The translations under genes and the position numbers were made by a program. A stretch of DNA of 7,893 nt from positions 1-7,893 of the forward strand of contig CAJWLW010000230.1 of the NCBI GenBank assembly GCA_913042885.1. The letters are read 5' to 3'. Positions 6,797 to 7,893 of this stretch are shown in pieces. Each line of letters begins with the position of its first letter. Positions within the stretch are counted from its first letter, which is position 1. This DNA comes from an uncultured Lentisphaeria bacterium (GTDB lineage: Bacteria; Verrucomicrobiota; Lentisphaeria; JABSQK01; CAJWLW01). Below the pieces are notes generated by a model. That model was not told where the DNA came from and searched no databases. It was given only the letters and a program-made list of their open reading frames with translations.

Positions 6797-7354
6797 TCAG
6801 AATTCGAGTTCGACTTCATTGGCGTTGATGTCGAGGCTGACAGATTGCCCGACCATATCGACGTTTACGGTGATACGCGTTTTAGTCTTGAGTTTCCTGA
6901 CGATGCCGGTGAGTCCGGTCAACGGTCCTGTGCGTACCATGACCGTGCGACCGACGACAATCTCCGGACGCACGAAAATCTCTTCGTCCAGCGTTGCCTT
7001 CTCGATGATCCGGATATCCTTGAGATTCTCCACCAGGCCGGGCTCGGAGAGGTCGTCGGTGAGAATCACGTGCGCCGTCAGTTTCGACTCCAGTAACTCC
7101 GGCTTCAAGTTCGGGTCGATCTGGACAAATACGTACCCGGGAAAGATCGGTACCAGATGTGTTGCAACCTTGCGTGTATACCGCTTGACACTGCGGCGTA
7201 AAGGCAGGTAATGCCTGATGTCGAGATTGTCGCAGAACTTGGCGAATTTCTTCTCGCATCTGGCCATCGTGCGCACCACGATCCAGCGTCGATCCGCCAA
7301 AAGTTCAATGCGTAGTTCCGACGTGTCTGTCGTAGGGTCACTCAATCCTGGCAT
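6797..7354 (-). CDS. NusG-family transcription elongation factor paralogue (RfaH/UpxY/LoaP type)
   Basis: The protein (185 residues from this start) has a NusG N-terminal domain at about 23-105, with WIVVRTMARCEKKFAKF, the basic strand region RRSVKRYTRKV and the hallmark PIFPGYVFVQ (69-78), and a C-terminal KOW domain at about 133-165 (VGRTVMVRTGPLTGLTGIV). NusG proteins bind the RNA polymerase clamp and modulate pausing and termination. The divergent N-terminus and the gene's position with HPr and nadB, rather than with secE and ribosomal protein genes, mark it as a specialised paralogue, as used for exopolysaccharide or secondary-metabolite operons. Its target is unknown. Start choice: an ATG at 7360 overlaps the HPr stop as ATGA, but the ribosome binding site GAGGA (7365-7361) abuts it; the ATG at 7354 has the right six-base spacing. 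nadB begins 14 bases after the stop. Confidence 0.88.
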   Translation of the reverse strand: MPGLSDPTTDTSELRIELLADRRWIVVRTMARCEKKFAKFCDNLDIRHYLPLRRSVKRYTRKVATHLVPIFPGYVFVQIDPNLKPELLESKLTAHVILTDDLSEPGLVENLKDIRIIEKATLDEEIFVRPEIVVGRTVMVRTGPLTGLTGIVRKLKTKTRITVNVDMVGQSVSLDINANEVELEF

Positions 7355-7356
7355 GG

Positions 7357-7635
7357 TCATTCCTCATCGAAAATCCGGTCGAAGAGATTCGCGATAGCGT
7401 TCATGGCGGCGGGTGCATCTTCGCCCTTGATGCGGACACGGATCGTGTCGCCCTCCATGGCGGCGAGCATCATGAGACCGAGATTACTCTTCCCGTCAGA
7501 CACCTCGTCGTCCTTGCGCACCTCGATCTCGGCCTTAAACCGGCTTGCGGTCCTGGCGAACAAGACAGCGGCACGCAGGTGCATGCCAAGTTTGTTGGGC
7601 ATGATAAAGGCTTTGTTGATCGTTCTTGTAGCCAT
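7357..7635 (-). CDS. ptsH: HPr-like phosphocarrier protein
   Basis: This 92-residue protein has the HPr fold signature: the active-site loop NKLGMHLRAAVLFAR, where H19 is the histidine phosphorylated by PTS Enzyme I, and the regulatory region DGKSNLGLMMLAA, where S50 stands at the place of the serine phosphorylated by HPr kinase. The canonical GLHARPA loop reads GMHLRAA, so the proline after the arginine is replaced by alanine while His and Arg are kept. It is about five residues longer than typical HPr. The gene overlaps the NusG-paralogue start region, with no PTS transporter or Enzyme I in the window. A regulatory rather than sugar-transport role is inferred from that context. The ATG at 7635 has only a weak GAG upstream as ribosome binding site. 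The symbol reflects family, not proven function. Confidence 0.9.
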   Translation of the reverse strand: MATRTINKAFIMPNKLGMHLRAAVLFARTASRFKAEIEVRKDDEVSDGKSNLGLMMLAAMEGDTIRVRIKGEDAPAAMNAIANLFDRIFDEE

Positions 7636-7648
7636 CTGTAGAGACTCA

Positions 7649-7664
7649 ATTAAGTCTGCTTAAT
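7649..7664. repeat. Inverted repeat upstream of HPr
   Basis: ATTAAG (7649-7654) and CTTAAT (7659-7664) are perfect inverted repeats around TCTG. The repeat lies 14 bases before the HPr ATG and overlaps the candidate -10 box. It could be an operator half-site pair or a weak mRNA hairpin; a six-base A+T-rich stem may also be chance. Confidence 0.35.
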
Positions 7665-7748
7665 ATCGTGCGAACGGCCTTGTATGACAAGAGTTGTGTC
7701 GCGTGATCCGGTCACCTCGGAAATGTTGACGAGACGCCGGTCATTCAT
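7650..7748 (-). CDS. Possible 32-residue overlapping small ORF
   Basis: An ATG at 7748 overlaps the stop of the upstream gene as ATGAATGA (7748-7741) and opens a 32-codon frame ending in TAA at 7652-7650, 14 bases before the HPr start. The peptide begins MNDRRLVNISEV and matches nothing I know. The position, an overlapping start with short spacing to HPr, is operon-like, but no strong ribosome binding site precedes it and its 3' end covers the candidate HPr promoter. It may be a chance frame. Confidence 0.2.
   Translation of the reverse strand: MNDRRLVNISEVTGSRDTTLVIQGRSHDIKQT
7660..7690 (-). promoter_or_regulatory. Candidate sigma70-type promoter for the HPr-NusG-nadB operon
   Basis: On the minus strand TTGTCA (7690-7685; five of six matches to TTGACA) is followed after 17 bases by GATATT (7667-7662; four of six) or after 19 bases by TATTAA (7665-7660). 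The location, 25-55 bases before the HPr ATG and after the end of the upstream gene, is right for an operon promoter. The -10 match is modest and an inverted repeat overlaps it. Confidence 0.35.
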
Positions 7749-7893
7749 AGTCCCACGTATCAACGATTTCGTTCTCCTGCGGCAGGCACGCGAAAAGCCG
7801 GTTCATCGACGGACAGTCGAAGCCTGCACAGTCGACCAGGATCCGGCGTTCGGGACCCAGGCAACCACGCGCCCACAGACTGAATGCAAGCAG
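7741..7893 (-). CDS. 3' end of an unidentified gene, 5' partial
   Basis: The minus-strand frame entering from the right edge is open for 50 codons and ends in TGA at 7743-7741. It reads like protein-coding sequence, with a hydrophobic strand RRILVDCAGFDC followed by a short helix and an acidic C-terminus ending DTWDYE. The fragment is too short to name. It lies 105 bases upstream of HPr on the same strand, so it may be the preceding gene of the same operon or a separate unit ending before the candidate HPr promoter. Confidence 0.5.
   Translation of the reverse strand: MLAFSLWARGCLGPERRILVDCAGFDCPSMNRLFACLPQENEIVDTWDYE

Noticed and set aside
5313..7211. A 632-codon open frame on the plus strand, longer than nadB
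   Set aside because: It runs antisense across nadB and the NusG-like gene, both of which have clear family motifs. Its translation is alanine/valine/glycine-rich without any recognisable domain, typical of a mirror frame in G+C-rich genes.

Overview
The window is gene-dense bacterial DNA, roughly 55-60% G+C. It holds three plus-strand blocks on the left and one minus-strand operon on the right, and the two sides meet head-to-head near 4900-5108. The octaheme membrane-anchored cytochrome c, an HPr that keeps a regulatory-type serine, a NusG paralogue and L-aspartate oxidase point to a Gram-negative, respiring bacterium. A PVC-group or similar uncultivated lineage is my guess; there is no rRNA or marker gene here to settle it.

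Left part. Bases 1-1758 are the 3' portion of a large protein that looks like a polysaccharide-active enzyme of the PcRGLX/YetA type (beta-rich N-terminal part, alpha/alpha-helical C-terminal part). A 238-base leader region (1759-1996) follows. Next is a two-gene unit: an octaheme c-type cytochrome with an N-terminal membrane hairpin and a C-terminal HEAT-like segment (1997-3853), and 17 bases later a histidine-bearing four-helix membrane protein (3871-4371). A GNAT acetyltransferase (4420-4899) follows on the same strand.

Right part, minus strand, read right to left. The tail of an unidentified gene enters from the right edge (7893-7741). After a spacer with a candidate promoter and inverted repeat come an HPr-like phosphocarrier (7635-7357), a NusG-family elongation factor paralogue (7354-6797) and nadB, L-aspartate oxidase (6782-5109). 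HPr stop and the NusG start region overlap, and the nadB ribosome binding site overlaps the NusG-paralogue stop, so these three are very probably one translationally coupled operon joining sugar-phosphorelay signalling, transcript elongation control and NAD synthesis.

The most interesting parts are the octaheme cytochrome plus four-helix membrane protein pair (a possible quinone/cytochrome redox module of unknown substrate) and the HPr/NusG-paralogue pair, in which HPr has lost the usual proline after its active-site His-x-Arg. I saw no tRNA, rRNA, CRISPR array, insertion sequence or clear intrinsic terminator.
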